Below, piece by piece: positions 7,898-17,177 of a stretch of 64,000 nucleotides of DNA. This DNA comes from Sporichthya brevicatena (GTDB lineage: Bacteria; Actinomycetota; Actinomycetes; Sporichthyales; Sporichthyaceae). The position numbers and the translations under genes are program-made. The stretch covers positions 310,001-374,000 of the forward strand of contig NZ_BAAAHE010000007.1 in NCBI RefSeq assembly GCF_039525035.1, written 5' to 3'. The notes beneath the pieces are model-generated. The model was not told the DNA's origin, ran no database searches, and saw only the letters and a program-made list of their open reading frames with translations. Every line of letters starts with the position of its first letter. Within the stretch, counting starts at the first letter, position 1.

Positions 7898-8992
7898 CTA
7901 CCGGCCCAGCAGTTGCGGGAGCTTGTGCGTGCCGACGGCGCTGCCGCGGGCCTTGAGGGAGAGGACGAAGGCGAGCACGGCGGCGACCGCGGCGAACATC
8001 TCCCCAGGGATCTCCTGGTCGAGGTCGCAGGCCTTGTAGAGCGCGCGGGCCAGCGGGACGTCGGAGACCATCGCGACGCGGTGCTTGGTCGCCTCCTCGC
8101 GGATCCGGGTGGCGACGTGGCCGGCGCCCTTCGCGACGACCCGGGGCGCCCCGCGATCCGGGACGTACTGCAGCGCGACGGCGACGTGGGTCGGGTTGAC
8201 CAGCACGACGTCGGCCTGGGCGATCTTGCTCATCATGCGGTTGCGGCTCATCGCCATCTGCTTCGAGCGGATCGCGCCCTTGAGGTGCGGGTCGCCCTCG
8301 GTCTGCTTGTGCTCCTGCTTCACCTCGTGCATCGACATCTTCAGTTGCTTGCCGACGCGCCGGCGCTGGTAGCCGTAGTCCGCGACGCCCATGAGCAGAC
8401 CGGCGATCGCGACGTCCCGCATCAGGCCGAACATCGTCCCCGAGACGACGTCGAGCTGCGCGGACAGCGACATCCCGCCGGAGGTGAGCAGCACCGAGGT
8501 GCCCTTCACCGCGCGGTACGCGATGAGCGCGGCGATCGTCGTCTTCAGGACGGTCTTCGTGGCCTCCCACCCGGCCTGGGGGCCGGCGATCCGCTTGAAG
8601 CCCTGGATCGGGTTCATCCGCTTGAACTTCGGCTTCGCGTGCTTGGTCGCGAGGTGAATACCGCCCTGGGCCGCGGACGCGGCGAACGTCACGACCGCCA
8701 GGCCCAGCATCAGCGGGGCGAGGATGATCGCGATGTCGCGGAACCCGTCGACGAACAGCGCGAGCGCCGCTTCCTCCGTCGGCTCGGCGATGAGCTGGCT
8801 GATCCGGTGGAAGAGCGCGCGCAGGCGCGGGCTCGCGAGGTGGATCGTGAACTGCAGCAGGTAGCACGCGGCGAGCACACCGGCCCAGGCGCCGATGTCC
8901 TGCGAGCGCGGGATCTGGCCCTCCTTGCGGGCCTCGCGCAGCTTCTTCGGTGTCGGTTTCTCGGTCTTGTCGCCGTCGCTGCCCCCACTCAT
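7898..8992 (-). CDS. flhB: FlhB, export substrate-specificity switch protein
   Basis: 364 aa. It begins with the typical soluble start DKTEKPTPKKLREARKEGQ, has four membrane helices, and carries the autocleavage motif NPTH near residue 266 in VLVNPTHVAVAL. Self-cleavage there switches export from rod/hook to filament substrates, together with FliK. The start overlaps the fliR stop as ATGA (8989-8992), so translation is probably coupled. Confidence 0.97.
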   Translation of the reverse strand: MSGGSDGDKTEKPTPKKLREARKEGQIPRSQDIGAWAGVLAACYLLQFTIHLASPRLRALFHRISQLIAEPTEEAALALFVDGFRDIAIILAPLMLGLAVVTFAASAAQGGIHLATKHAKPKFKRMNPIQGFKRIAGPQAGWEATKTVLKTTIAALIAYRAVKGTSVLLTSGGMSLSAQLDVVSGTMFGLMRDVAIAGLLMGVADYGYQRRRVGKQLKMSMHEVKQEHKQTEGDPHLKGAIRSKQMAMSRNRMMSKIAQADVVLVNPTHVAVALQYVPDRGAPRVVAKGAGHVATRIREEATKHRVAMVSDVPLARALYKACDLDQEIPGEMFAAVAAVLAFVLSLKARGSAVGTHKLPQLLGR

Positions 8993-9762
8993 CCGCTCTC
9001 ACCTCCGAACAGCGAGAGCGTCGCGTCGGTGGCCGCGTCGGACAGACCGTCGATCGCGCCCGGCAGCAGCGGGAAGGTGAACCCGATCAGCGCCAGCGTG
9101 AGGAAGATCTTGAGCGGGAAGCCGAGGGTGAACGCGTTCAGCTGCGGCGAGACACGGGTGAGCAGACCGAGTGCGACGTCGGCCAGGAACAGCACGATGA
9201 TCATCGGGCCCGCGATCTCCAGCGCCGCGAGGAAGAACTGCGTGACGCCCTTGAGGACGGCGTCGGCGGTCGCGTCGAGCGCGACGCCCTCGGTCACCGG
9301 GATGGCGTCGTAGGAGCGCAGAAACCCGGACACGATCAACAAATGCGCGTCGGTGACGAAGAGCAGCGTCAGACCGAGCAGCTGATGGAAGCGGCCGAAG
9401 ATCGAGCTCTGGGACATCGACATCGGGTCGTAGGCGCTCGCGAGCGTGAAGCCGCCGAACAGGTCGATCAGGTCGCCGGCGGCCTGGATCGCCGCGAACA
9501 GCAGGTACGTCACGAAGCCCAGGGCCGCGCCCGTGACGACCTGCAGGACGATCGCACTGATCAGCCCCCCGGTCGAGAGCTCGGGGATCGCGGGACCGAT
9601 CTGCGAGGCGACCGGCAGCGCGAGCGCGACGGCGAGCATCGCCTTGACCGTGCCCGGGATCGTGCGCGTCGCGAACGGCGGGCTGACCAGCAGCCACGCC
9701 GCCGACCGGACCGAGCCGAGCAGCAGCCCGAGCAGGGTCGGCATCGCGAACTCGAGGGCCAC
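8989..9762 (-). CDS. fliR: FliR, export gate membrane protein
   Basis: 257 aa and strongly hydrophobic, with about six helices. The family features are visible: RSAAWLLVSPPFATRTIPGTVK near residue 20, the DLIDLFGGFTLASAYDP loop, and a C-terminal PLKIFLTLALIGFTFPLLP. FliR forms the export channel with FliP and FliQ. GTG start at 9762, 4 bp before the fliQ stop. Confidence 0.95.
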   Translation of the reverse strand: MALEFAMPTLLGLLLGSVRSAAWLLVSPPFATRTIPGTVKAMLAVALALPVASQIGPAIPELSTGGLISAIVLQVVTGAALGFVTYLLFAAIQAAGDLIDLFGGFTLASAYDPMSMSQSSIFGRFHQLLGLTLLFVTDAHLLIVSGFLRSYDAIPVTEGVALDATADAVLKGVTQFFLAALEIAGPMIIVLFLADVALGLLTRVSPQLNAFTLGFPLKIFLTLALIGFTFPLLPGAIDGLSDAATDATLSLFGGESG

Positions 9763-9766
9763 GGCG

Positions 9767-10057
9767 TCACCCCGACGCGAGCAGCTGCGGGATCTGCTCG
9801 AAGAGCTGCTCGGTGAACGTAATCATCGTCGAGAGCATCCAGTTGCCGCTGATCAGCAACGCGACCCCGACCCCGATCAGCTTCGGGACGAAGGAGAGCG
9901 TGACCTCCTGGATCATCGTCACCGACTGGAAGAGCGAGATCGCGAAGCCGATCACCAGCGCGGTCACCAGGATCGGCGCGCACAGCTTGGTCGCCACGAT
10001 CATCGCCTGGAGGCCGATCGACATGACCTGGGTGTCGGTCAGGGCCTGATTCACCAT
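9767..10057 (-). CDS. fliQ: FliQ, export gate membrane protein
   Basis: 96 aa with two membrane helices, normal family length. Contains the conserved stretch GFAISLFQSVTMIQEVTLSFVPK. The ATG at 10057 follows GAGGGAG at 6 nt. Assembles with FliP5R1 in the gate. Confidence 0.95.
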   Translation of the reverse strand: MVNQALTDTQVMSIGLQAMIVATKLCAPILVTALVIGFAISLFQSVTMIQEVTLSFVPKLIGVGVALLISGNWMLSTMITFTEQLFEQIPQLLASG

Positions 10058-10070
10058 CAGATCTCCCTCG

Positions 10071-10925
10071 TCAACCGTAACTCTGGACGAGGGCGGTGAT
10101 GATCAGCGCCCAGCCGTCGACGAGGACGAACAGCAGGATCTTGAACGGCAGGGAGATCATCACCGGCGGCAGCATCATCATGCCCATCGACATCAGCGCC
10201 GCGCTGACGACGAGGTCGATGATGAGGAACGGCACGAAGATGACGAAGCCGATGATGAACGCGCTCTTCAGCTCCGAGAGCACGAAGGCCGGGATCAGCG
10301 TCGTCAGTTCGACGTCCTCGCGGGTCTCCGGCAGCGCGCGGTTGGCGACCTGCGAGAGCATCGCGAGCTCGTCGCTGCGGGTGTGGTTGAGCATGAACTC
10401 CCGCAGCGGCTGCACGCCGTCGTTGAACGCCTGCGTCTGGGACTTCGTCCCGTTCAGGTAGGGCTGGATGCCGGTGTCGTTGACCTGCGAGAGCACCGGG
10501 CCCATGACGAACAGCGACAGGAACAGCGCCAGGCCGGCGAGCACCTGGTTCGGCGGGATGCCCTGCAGACCCAGCGCGTTGCGGGTCAGCGAGAGCACCA
10601 CGACGATCTTGGTGAAGCTCGTCATCATCAGCAGCAGCGCCGGCGCGACCGACAGCAGCGTGATCGCGATGATGACCGTGATCGACGTGCTCGGCTTGTC
10701 GGTCAGCCCGCCGAGGTCGACGGTGACGCCGTCCGCACCCGGGTTGGGCGCGGTGGGAGCGGCCGGGGCGGCCGGGGCCGTCGGCGCCGTGATGGTGACG
10801 ACGCCGGGCCCGGGGATCGGGACGGGAGCAGCAGCGGCGGAGCCGGCGCTCGCGAACTGGAGAGCGAACAGCGCAGTCAGGCAGAGCAGGAGCCCTGTGA
10901 CAGCGCGCCCGAGGACGCGGCTCAT
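10071..10925 (-). CDS. fliP: FliP, export gate membrane protein
   Basis: 284 aa with a signal peptide, a Pro/Ala-rich stretch (~35-65), then four helices. The motifs MMTSFTKIVVVLSLTRNALG and SELKSAFIIGFVIFVPFLIIDLVVS are diagnostic. Start overlaps the fliO stop as ATGA (10922-10925). Confidence 0.97.
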   Translation of the reverse strand: MSRVLGRAVTGLLLCLTALFALQFASAGSAAAAPVPIPGPGVVTITAPTAPAAPAAPTAPNPGADGVTVDLGGLTDKPSTSITVIIAITLLSVAPALLLMMTSFTKIVVVLSLTRNALGLQGIPPNQVLAGLALFLSLFVMGPVLSQVNDTGIQPYLNGTKSQTQAFNDGVQPLREFMLNHTRSDELAMLSQVANRALPETREDVELTTLIPAFVLSELKSAFIIGFVIFVPFLIIDLVVSAALMSMGMMMLPPVMISLPFKILLFVLVDGWALIITALVQSYG

Positions 10926-11410
10926 CCCCTCCGGACGGTCCGTTCCCGCAGGGCATCCATGCCCATCCGCCAGGTGGCGGGCGAGAGAATCGAGCCCGCC
11001 AACGCACCCTGGCCGGCCATGGCCTGGGGTGCGGACGGGGCAGCGGAACGGGAACCGGTGGAGATGTCATCTCCAGTGAACAGGGCGCGCACGGTGGAGA
11101 TGTCATGTTCAGTGGCGGCCGGGAGGACCTCGGCCACGGTGCGGCCGCGGAGCGACGAGAGGTCGCGGATCTCCTCGCCGAGCTGGACGACGCTCTTCTC
11201 GGTGACACCGAGGACGAGCGCGCGGTCCCCGATGCGGAGGACCGCGACCGAGGAGCCGCGACCGAGCTGGGTACGGGCGAGCACCTCGACGGTGTCGGTC
11301 GGCCGGCCGGAGGTGCGGTTCTTCAGCACCCGGGCGGCGACCCACATCAGGCCGAGGACCAGGGTGAAGGAGAACCCGACCCGCAGCAGCAGGGCGACGT
11401 TGTCAGTCAC
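10922..11410 (-). CDS. fliO: FliO, export apparatus assembly protein carrying in-frame family A elements
   Basis: 162 aa with one membrane helix (~10-28) and a short beta-rich FliO domain (TVEVLARTQLGRGSSVAVLRIGDRALVLGV) at ~40-70. FliO helps FliP assemble. The C-terminal tail (~95-162) is low in conservation and includes two peptides, HDIST and GDDISTG, written by diverged copies of the 27-bp family A palindrome (11054-11080, 11090-11116). The GTG at 11410 follows GGAG at 8 nt. Confidence 0.85.
   Translation of the reverse strand: MTDNVALLLRVGFSFTLVLGLMWVAARVLKNRTSGRPTDTVEVLARTQLGRGSSVAVLRIGDRALVLGVTEKSVVQLGEEIRDLSSLRGRTVAEVLPAATEHDISTVRALFTGDDISTGSRSAAPSAPQAMAGQGALAGSILSPATWRMGMDALRERTVRRG
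11054..11080. repeat. Family A palindrome inside fliO, copy 3
   Basis: The core GGTGGAGATG-T-CATCTCCAGTG keeps the family A centre and inner arms; the outer bases have diverged. It encodes part of TGDDISTG in fliO. Confidence 0.65.
11090..11116. repeat. Family A palindrome inside fliO, copy 4 (more diverged)
   Basis: The run GGTGGAGATGTCATG matches copy 3, 36 bp away, then diverges. It encodes HDIST in fliO. Confidence 0.45.
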
Positions 11411-11425
11411 GGGACGACTCCGGCC

Positions 11426-12259
11426 TCAGACCGTACGAGCCGCGTCGGAGACCGCCGGGCCGACGATCTCGGTGATGCGGATGCCGAAGTCCTCGTCGAC
11501 GACGACGACCTCACCCCGGGCCAGCAGCGTGCCGTTGACCAGCAGGTCGGCGGGGCTGCCGGCGGCCCGGTCGAGCTCGACGACCGCGCCGGGGGAGAGC
11601 GAGAGCAGCTCGGAGATCGTCATGCGCGTGCGGCCGAGCTCGACCGTCACCTCCATGACGACGTCGCGCAGCAGGTCCAGGCCGGCGCCCGCGGCGAGCG
11701 CGGCGGCCGAGCGCGCGGGGGCGTTCTGGCGCGGGATCGCGGTGCCCGTCGGCTCGGTCACGCCCTGCGTGCCGGCCGGGGCTGACGGAGCCTCAGCGAC
11801 GAACTCCTCCGGGGCCGCGACGACGATCGCCGTCGCGCACACCCAGCCGTCCGGGTCGTTGAGCGGGACGAGCCAGGCGTCCGGCAGGGAGAAGAGCTCG
11901 CGGACGGCGGAGTCGAGGTCGACCGCGCGCGCGGGGCCGGCGGTGGCCCCGGCGGCGGTCGCGGCGGCGGTCAGGGCCGGCTGGACCGCGGCGGCCACGT
12001 CGAGCTCGCCGAGCGGGCTGGCGGCCAGGGCCTCGGTCAGCGTCGAGCCGACGACGACGGCGACGAGGCCGCGCTCGGGCTCGAGCGGAGCGACGACGAC
12101 CGTGCTCGCGCCGGGCGGGAGCAGGCCGAAGATCTCGGCCGGCGGCTGCCCGGCCGGGGCGGCCTCGCCGACGGTGGCGGGGGCCGCCAGCGGCAGCGAG
12201 GAGCTGAGCGCGGCGGCGACGGTGGAGACGACGCTCGGCAGGACGGAAGGTGCGGTCAC
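11426..12259 (-). CDS. fliN: FliN, flagellar motor switch protein (long form)
   Basis: 277 aa, longer than the ~130 aa proteobacterial FliN. The C-terminal ~85 residues are the SpoA domain ([31 protein letters not shown], then [26 protein letters not shown]). The N-terminal ~180 residues are Ala-rich and may hold a degenerate CheC/FliY-like domain. It forms the lower C-ring with FliM. The GTG at 12259 overlaps the fliM stop as GTGA. Confidence 0.93.
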   Translation of the reverse strand: MTAPSVLPSVVSTVAAALSSSLPLAAPATVGEAAPAGQPPAEIFGLLPPGASTVVVAPLEPERGLVAVVVGSTLTEALAASPLGELDVAAAVQPALTAAATAAGATAGPARAVDLDSAVRELFSLPDAWLVPLNDPDGWVCATAIVVAAPEEFVAEAPSAPAGTQGVTEPTGTAIPRQNAPARSAAALAAGAGLDLLRDVVMEVTVELGRTRMTISELLSLSPGAVVELDRAAGSPADLLVNGTLLARGEVVVVDEDFGIRITEIVGPAVSDAARTV

Positions 12260-13254
12260 GAAGTGCTCCCGGGGGCGGGCTCGGGCGGGGTGTCGACGAT
12301 GCGGCAGGCCAGGGCCTGACCGCGGGTACCGGGGACGGCGTGCGCGAACGTGACGTCCGCGGCCGTGACGACGAGGGGAGCGGCGGCGCGGTGGTTCAGT
12401 CGCAGCACGTCCCCGACGGCGAGTGAGACCAACGTGCGCGGGGTGAAGGTGGTGGGCGCGAACCCGACCGAGACCTCGATCGGGACCGCGGAGATCCGCT
12501 CCTCGACGCGGACGGGGACCGGCGTGGGCGTGGCCGCCCGCTGCGGGTCGGCGCCGGCGCCGATCGCCACCTCGAGGAGGGGGAACAGGCTCGCGAACGG
12601 CAGGCACAGCGTCGCGGGCGCCTCGGTCTCGCCGATGCGCAGGTCGAAGCCGGCGACGATCAGGACGTCCGCCGCGGCGGCGGCCTGGACGAACTGCGGG
12701 TTGTACTCGATGGCCGTGACGTCCGGCTCCATGCGGGCGATCGGCTCGAACGCGTAGCGGAGCTCGCCGAGGACGCGCGTCACGATCGTGCTCAGCAGGC
12801 CGACCTCGATGTCGGTGAGCGGGCGCTGCGGCTGCTCGCCGGTGCCCGGGCCGCCGAGGAGGCGGTCGACCGAGACCATCGCGCTGGTCATCGACAGCTC
12901 GAGGATCCCGGCGCCGGCCAGCGGCTCCACCGACAGGACGTTCACCATCGTCGGGTTGCTCAGCCGCGAGATGTACTCGTCGTAGGTGAGTTCCTCGATC
13001 GAGGCGACGTGGACGGTCGTCACCGTGCGCAGGCTGGACGTCATCAACGTCCCCCACTGCCGGGCGAACGTCTCGAACACGATCTCCAGGGATCGGACGT
13101 GCTTGCGCGAGAGCTTCGTCGACCGGCGGAAGTCGTACGCCCGCGGCTCCGTCCGCGACCCACGGCGATTCCGCCCGAGGGTCGTCACACCGAACTGCCC
13201 GTCTGCCACGGTGCTCTGTTCGGCAGCGGGCGGGTGGGCCTGAGCGAAACCCAC
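12256..13254 (-). CDS. fliM: FliM, flagellar motor switch protein
   Basis: Up to 332 aa. Core features: [28 protein letters not shown], the middle domain with [14 protein letters not shown], and a C-terminal SpoA domain ([20 protein letters not shown]). The start is uncertain. The GTG at 13254 lies inside a large palindrome with no clear ribosome site, while an in-frame GTG at 13209 is also possible. The usual N-terminal CheY-binding motif (LSQ.EID.L) is not apparent with either start. FliM binds CheY-P and sets rotation direction. Confidence 0.9.
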   Translation of the reverse strand: MGFAQAHPPAAEQSTVADGQFGVTTLGRNRRGSRTEPRAYDFRRSTKLSRKHVRSLEIVFETFARQWGTLMTSSLRTVTTVHVASIEELTYDEYISRLSNPTMVNVLSVEPLAGAGILELSMTSAMVSVDRLLGGPGTGEQPQRPLTDIEVGLLSTIVTRVLGELRYAFEPIARMEPDVTAIEYNPQFVQAAAAADVLIVAGFDLRIGETEAPATLCLPFASLFPLLEVAIGAGADPQRAATPTPVPVRVEERISAVPIEVSVGFAPTTFTPRTLVSLAVGDVLRLNHRAAAPLVVTAADVTFAHAVPGTRGQALACRIVDTPPEPAPGSTS

Positions 13255-13315
13255 GAAAGCGCAGATCCGTACCGCAGATCGGTCCGATTTGCGTACCGAT
13301 CTGCGCTTTCGTGGG
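13250..13315. repeat. 66-bp near-perfect palindrome between fliL and fliM
   Basis: 23-bp outer arms (13250-13272 and 13293-13315, one mismatch; left arm begins CCCACGAAAGCGCAGATC) enclose a second smaller inverted repeat around GCAGATCGG/CCGATTTGC. Transcribed, it would form one long hairpin just before fliM. It could be a processing or attenuation site, or an inserted element. Confidence 0.8.
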
Positions 13316-13329
13316 GGATCGCCCGGGGG

Positions 13330-13857
13330 CTACTGCATCACGAACTCCGTGAAGTACAGGTCCATCACGTCGTGGTGGTAGGCCTCGGCGATGGCGTCCA
13401 GGAGCTTGGTCTTGGCGGCCTGGCGGGCGGCGGCGGTGTTGAGCTCGGCGATCTTGCGGTTGGAGAGCTGGGCGATCGCGATGTCGAGGGCCTTCGAGCC
13501 GTCGGGCTCCTCGGACCCGCCGCCGTGGCCACCGCCGCCGGCGGAGGCGGCCGCGGTGAACTGCAGCGCCATCGAGAGCTTGAGGTAGTGCCCGCCGTCG
13601 AGGTTGAGCGTCAGCGGGTCGAGCCGGACGACCATCCCGGGCTCCGGCTCGCCGGACGCCGCCGGCTTCGGCTTGAGCACGAAGAAGTAGGCCGCGGCGA
13701 CCGCCACGAGGACGACGAGGACGATGATCAGCTTCTTCTTCCTGCCGGACTTGGCGCCGTCCTTGGCCGCCTTCCCCTTCTTGCCGGCAAGGTCTCCGGC
13801 GCCGTCCTTGGCGCCGTCCTCGGCCTTGCCCTGGCGAGGAATGGTGGGCGTGGTCAT
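13330..13857 (-). CDS. fliL: FliL, flagellar basal body-associated protein
   Basis: 175 aa. A Lys/Gly/Ala-rich cytoplasmic N-terminus (~1-45), one membrane helix ([19 protein letters not shown]), then the FliL domain with the pattern [24 protein letters not shown]. It associates with stator units. ATG overlaps the motB stop as ATGA (13854-13857). Confidence 0.93.
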   Translation of the reverse strand: MTTPTIPRQGKAEDGAKDGAGDLAGKKGKAAKDGAKSGRKKKLIIVLVVLVAVAAAYFFVLKPKPAASGEPEPGMVVRLDPLTLNLDGGHYLKLSMALQFTAAASAGGGGHGGGSEEPDGSKALDIAIAQLSNRKIAELNTAAARQAAKTKLLDAIAEAYHHDVMDLYFTEFVMQ

Positions 13858-14822
13858 GTCTGCTCCTTCGCTGCAGATGTCGCTGGTGAGCTCGCTGCGG
13901 CGCTGGCGGCCGAGCTACTGAGTTCCGGGACCTCCTGGGCGGCGACCGTGCCGAGCAGAGAGCGGTCCTTCGGGGCGAGGGTCGAGCCGACGACGATCTC
14001 GACCCGGCGGTTGACGCGGTTGGCCTCCGTGGAGGTGCCGGGGATCAGCGGCCGCTGGTCGGCCCAGCCGATCGCGGAGAGCCGGTTCGCCGCGATGCCC
14101 TCGGCCTCGATCATCCGGCGGACCACCGCCGAGGCGCGGGCGCTGGAGAGCTCCCACTCGGACGGGTAGTACTTCGGGCTCACCGGGACGGTGTTGGTGT
14201 GGCCCTCGATCAGCAGGTCGTTGGGTGCGGAGCGGAGCACCGGGCCGATCGCGTGGACGACCTGCCGGCCGGTCTCGGTGAGCTCCGCGCGGTCCGGGGC
14301 GAACATGACCGCGTCGGTGATGACCGAGACGATCAGGCCCCGCTCGTCGTAGCGGAATCGGACCGACTTCGCGGCCGACGTCCCCTGCAGCGCCTTGGCG
14401 ATCGCCTTGCGGATCTTCTCCAGCGCCTCGATCTCCTTCTCGACCTCCGCCCGGGTGGCCTGCGCCTGCGCCATCGCCTCCTTCGAGCGCGCGACCTTGA
14501 TGGCCTGGTCGATCTGGTTCTTCACGTCCGTGCTGCCGGGCATGATCGGTCCGGACGCGAGCGGGCCCTCCGGCGAGGAGTCGCCGGGGACCGGGCTCTT
14601 GCCGCTCTGCACGGCCGTGATCTCGTGGCCGAAGCTGGAGGCGAGGCTCGCCCGCAGCTCCCAGAACTTGGTCTCGTCGATCGTCGACATCGCGAACAGC
14701 ACGATGAACAGCGCCATGAGCACGGTGATCATGTCCGCGTAGGACACGAGCCACCGCTCGTGGTTCTCGTGCTCCTCGTGCTCCTCGTGCCGGACGCGCC
14801 GGCGAACCTTGGCGTGCGACAT
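13854..14822 (-). CDS. motB: MotB, flagellar stator protein
   Basis: 322 aa. A His/Glu-rich start ([12 protein letters not shown]), then a single membrane helix with the proton-binding Asp30 in [21 protein letters not shown] plug/linker follows, then an OmpA-like peptidoglycan-binding domain (~160-280) with [12 protein letters not shown] and [15 protein letters not shown]. The strongly conserved Asp supports a proton- or sodium-driven stator with MotA. The tail is Ala/Ser-rich. Confidence 0.95.
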   Translation of the reverse strand: MSHAKVRRRVRHEEHEEHENHERWLVSYADMITVLMALFIVLFAMSTIDETKFWELRASLASSFGHEITAVQSGKSPVPGDSSPEGPLASGPIMPGSTDVKNQIDQAIKVARSKEAMAQAQATRAEVEKEIEALEKIRKAIAKALQGTSAAKSVRFRYDERGLIVSVITDAVMFAPDRAELTETGRQVVHAIGPVLRSAPNDLLIEGHTNTVPVSPKYYPSEWELSSARASAVVRRMIEAEGIAANRLSAIGWADQRPLIPGTSTEANRVNRRVEIVVGSTLAPKDRSLLGTVAAQEVPELSSSAASAAASSPATSAAKEQT

Positions 14823-14823
14823 C

Positions 14824-15591
14824 TCAGGCCGCCTTGTCGACCAGTGCCCCCGGCGGCAGGAGGGCCTTCAGCTTCTGCGCGACCAGACGCGGGTTCGAGC
14901 CGGACTGGATCGCGAGGATGCCCTCGACGGCGAGCTCCATGCGCGCGGCCTCGAGCTCCACGATCCGGTCGATCCGCTTCGCGATCGGCAGCCAGATGAC
15001 GTTCGCCGACAGGACGCCCCAGAGCGTCGCGAGGAACGCGACCGCGATCGAGCCGCCGAGCTTGTCCGGCTCGGAGAGCATGCCGAGCACGTGGACCAGG
15101 GACAGGACGGTGCCGATGATGCCGATCGTCGGTGCGTAGCCGCCGAAGTCGGTGAACAGCTTCGAGCTGACCTTCGCGTCCTTCTTGAACGCGCGGATCT
15201 CGGCCTCGAGGATCTCGGCGAGCTCGTCCGGGTCAGTGCCGTCGATCGCGTTCTCCAGGCCCTTCTTGAGGAAGGGGTCCTCGACGTGGCGCACCTTGTC
15301 GCCGAGCGCGAGCAGACCCTCCTTGCGGGCGGTGCCGGCGAGGTCGACGAGCGTCGCGACGGTCTCGTCCGGCGGCGTCACCTTCGCGGTGAGGTACTTC
15401 GGCAGGCCCTTCATGACGGCCATGAAGTCCTTCATGGTGGAGCCGGCCAGGCCCGCGCCGAGGGTGCCGCCGAAGACGAGCAGGATCGGGGGCAGCAGGA
15501 ACACCGACATCGGGTCCGCGCCCTCGAGGATCGCGGCGAGGAAGATCGCGCCGAAGGCCAGGCCGAGCCCGACCAGGGTTGCCGGATCCAT
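14824..15591 (-). CDS. motA: MotA, flagellar stator protein
   Basis: 255 aa with four membrane helices. Recognisable segments: SVFLLPPILLVFGGTLGA (helix 2), the cytoplasmic loop with RKEGLLALGDKV, and FTDFGGYAPTIGIIGTVLSLVHVLGML leading to VAFLATLWGVLSANVIWLP. The ATG shares one base with the flbD stop (15591) and its stop is 1 bp from motB. Confidence 0.95.
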   Translation of the reverse strand: MDPATLVGLGLAFGAIFLAAILEGADPMSVFLLPPILLVFGGTLGAGLAGSTMKDFMAVMKGLPKYLTAKVTPPDETVATLVDLAGTARKEGLLALGDKVRHVEDPFLKKGLENAIDGTDPDELAEILEAEIRAFKKDAKVSSKLFTDFGGYAPTIGIIGTVLSLVHVLGMLSEPDKLGGSIAVAFLATLWGVLSANVIWLPIAKRIDRIVELEAARMELAVEGILAIQSGSNPRLVAQKLKALLPPGALVDKAA

Positions 15592-15872
15592 CAGCGGTCC
15601 CGGTGGGGCAGCGCGACGACGGTCCCGTCGGAGGAGCGCGGACGCGGCGCCGGCACGGGCTCACGCAGGACGTGCTCGGCCACGGCGGCGGCGGCGATCA
15701 CGGACGCCCGGTACGTCCGGATCAGCTCGATCAGCTCGACGAGCGTCTCGGCGATGACGTACTTCGTCCCGTCGACCAGCGTCACGACCGTGTCGGGGCT
15801 GGCCTCCGCCCGCTCGATGAGATCGGGGTTCACGGCGAACGCGGGTCCGCCGAGGCGGGTCACGACGATCAT
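15591..15872 (-). CDS. flbD: FlbD family small flagellar protein
   Basis: 93 aa. MIVVTRLGGPAFAVNPDLIERAEASPDTVVTLVDG is the FlbD pattern, with the core KYVIAETLVELIELIRTYR. FlbD genes usually lie between flgE and motA, as here. The ATG at 15872 follows AGGATGG. Role unclear in the family; it is thought to act in hook or motor assembly. Confidence 0.88.
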   Translation of the reverse strand: MIVVTRLGGPAFAVNPDLIERAEASPDTVVTLVDGTKYVIAETLVELIELIRTYRASVIAAAAVAEHVLREPVPAPRPRSSDGTVVALPHRDR

Positions 15873-15928
15873 TGCGGCACCATCCTTGGTTCCGTGTGCC
15901 GGGCCGATCCGTCGGCCCGTCATGGGTC

Positions 15929-15955
15929 AGTTCGGCAGGGGGGCGCCCGTTCTGA
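15929..15955 (-). promoter_or_regulatory. Possible sigma-28-type promoter of flbD-motA-motB
   Basis: On the minus strand: TCAG, 15 nt, GCCGAACT. Spacing and GCCGA core match the other motility promoters; the end differs. It lies ~60 nt upstream of flbD and overlaps the terminator-like hairpin after flgE. Confidence 0.4.
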
Positions 15956-15965
15956 GCGCCCCCCT
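15937..15965 (-). terminator. GC hairpin after flgE
   Basis: 10-bp arms AGGGGGGCGC and GCGCCCCCCT around a 9-nt loop, 10 bp past the flgE stop, without a T-tract. A second hairpin (GGGCCGA/TCGGCCC) follows at 15901-15917. Together they suggest a partial terminator or an RNA-stability break between flgE and flbD. Confidence 0.5.
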
Positions 15966-15974
15966 GGCGCGGGA

Positions 15975-17162
15975 TCAGCGCTTGAGGTTGACCAGGTCCT
16001 CGAGGATCTGGTCGCTGGTGGTGATGACACGGGAGTTCGCCTGGAAGCCGCGCTGGGCGACGATCAGGTTGGTGAACTCGGCCGCGAGGTCGACGTTGCT
16101 CATCTCGAGCTGACCCGAGGAGAGCAGGCCGCGGCCGGCGGTGCCGGCGGTGCCGAGCTGTTCGGTGCCCGAGTTGACCGTCGTGCGGTACATCGACCCG
16201 CCGACCTTCTCCAGCCCCGGCGGGTTGTTGAAGTTCGCGAGGGCAACCTGCGCGAGCGGGCTCTTGAGGCCGTTGGAGAAGACGCCGATGAGCGTCCCGT
16301 CCGGCGACATCGTGAACGCCTGCAGGGTGCCCATCGCCGAGCCGTTCTGGCCGGTCGCGGCGAGGGTGTTCTGGCCCGCGAAGCCGGTGACCGTGCCGGT
16401 GTCGACGGTGATGACCTGCCCGCTGGTGGCGGTGAACGTCAGCGAGGTGGCGGACGGGGTCGCGCCGGCTCCGGTGAACGACAGCGTCGCCGGGGAGAGC
16501 GTGCCGACGCCGGACGTCAGGTTCCAGACGCCACCGACGTCGAGCGTCGCGGTGATGTCCATGTCGGTCGGGGTGCCGGCCGCGTCGTAGATCTTGATCG
16601 ACGTGCGGACGACGGTGCCGACCGCCGCGTCGGACGGCAGGTTGCCGGCCAGGGACGCGGTGCTCGTCGCCACCGGGGGCAGGACCGCGCCGACGGGAAG
16701 GCGGATGTCGCCGACCGGGGCGTTGGTGTCGATCAGGCCGTTGGCCGCGGACCAGCCCTGCACGACCGCGCCCTCGGGCGTGGTCAGGCGGCCGTCGGTG
16801 TCGAAGGAGAACGCACCCGCGCGGGTGTAGAGGTTCTCGCCGCCGTTGCGGACGACGAAGAAGCCGTCGCCCTGGATCATCAGGTCCGTCGAGCGGCCGG
16901 TGGACTGCGCCGAACCCTGTGCGAAGTTCGTCGTGATCGCGGCGAGACGCGTGCCCAGGCCGACCTGCGCCGGGTTCGTGCCGCCGTTGTCGCCGACCGG
17001 CGCACCCGCGCCCTTGAGCAGCTGCGAGAGCGTGTCCTGGAAGACCGTCGTGCTCGACTTGAAGCCCGTCGTGTTCACGTTGGCGATGTTGTTGCCGGTG
17101 ACGTCCATCATCGTCTGGTGCGAGCGCAGACCGGAGATGCCGGCGAAGAGCGAGCGAAGCAT
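15975..17162 (-). CDS. flgE: FlgE, flagellar hook protein
   Basis: 395 aa. N-terminal rod-type motif LFAGISGLRSHQTMMDVTGNNIANVNTTGFKSS, the hook domain IQGDGFFVVRNGGENLYTRAGAFSFD, and a C-terminal helix NVDLAAEFTNLIVAQRGFQANSRVI for coiled-coil packing. It polymerises into the hook, capped by FlgD. The ATG follows AGGAGG at 7 nt. Confidence 0.96.
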   Translation of the reverse strand: MLRSLFAGISGLRSHQTMMDVTGNNIANVNTTGFKSSTTVFQDTLSQLLKGAGAPVGDNGGTNPAQVGLGTRLAAITTNFAQGSAQSTGRSTDLMIQGDGFFVVRNGGENLYTRAGAFSFDTDGRLTTPEGAVVQGWSAANGLIDTNAPVGDIRLPVGAVLPPVATSTASLAGNLPSDAAVGTVVRTSIKIYDAAGTPTDMDITATLDVGGVWNLTSGVGTLSPATLSFTGAGATPSATSLTFTATSGQVITVDTGTVTGFAGQNTLAATGQNGSAMGTLQAFTMSPDGTLIGVFSNGLKSPLAQVALANFNNPPGLEKVGGSMYRTTVNSGTEQLGTAGTAGRGLLSSGQLEMSNVDLAAEFTNLIVAQRGFQANSRVITTSDQILEDLVNLKR

Positions 17163-17177
17163 GGGAGAGCCTCCTGA

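Noticed and set aside
5267-9313. Very long open frame on the plus strand opposite flhA-flhB-fliR
   Set aside because: Low-complexity Arg/Asp/Gln-rich product with no domains; it is the antisense shadow of real genes in high-GC DNA.
13250-13315. Palindrome as an IS or integron attC site
   Set aside because: No transposase or integrase in reach and no flanking direct repeats seen.
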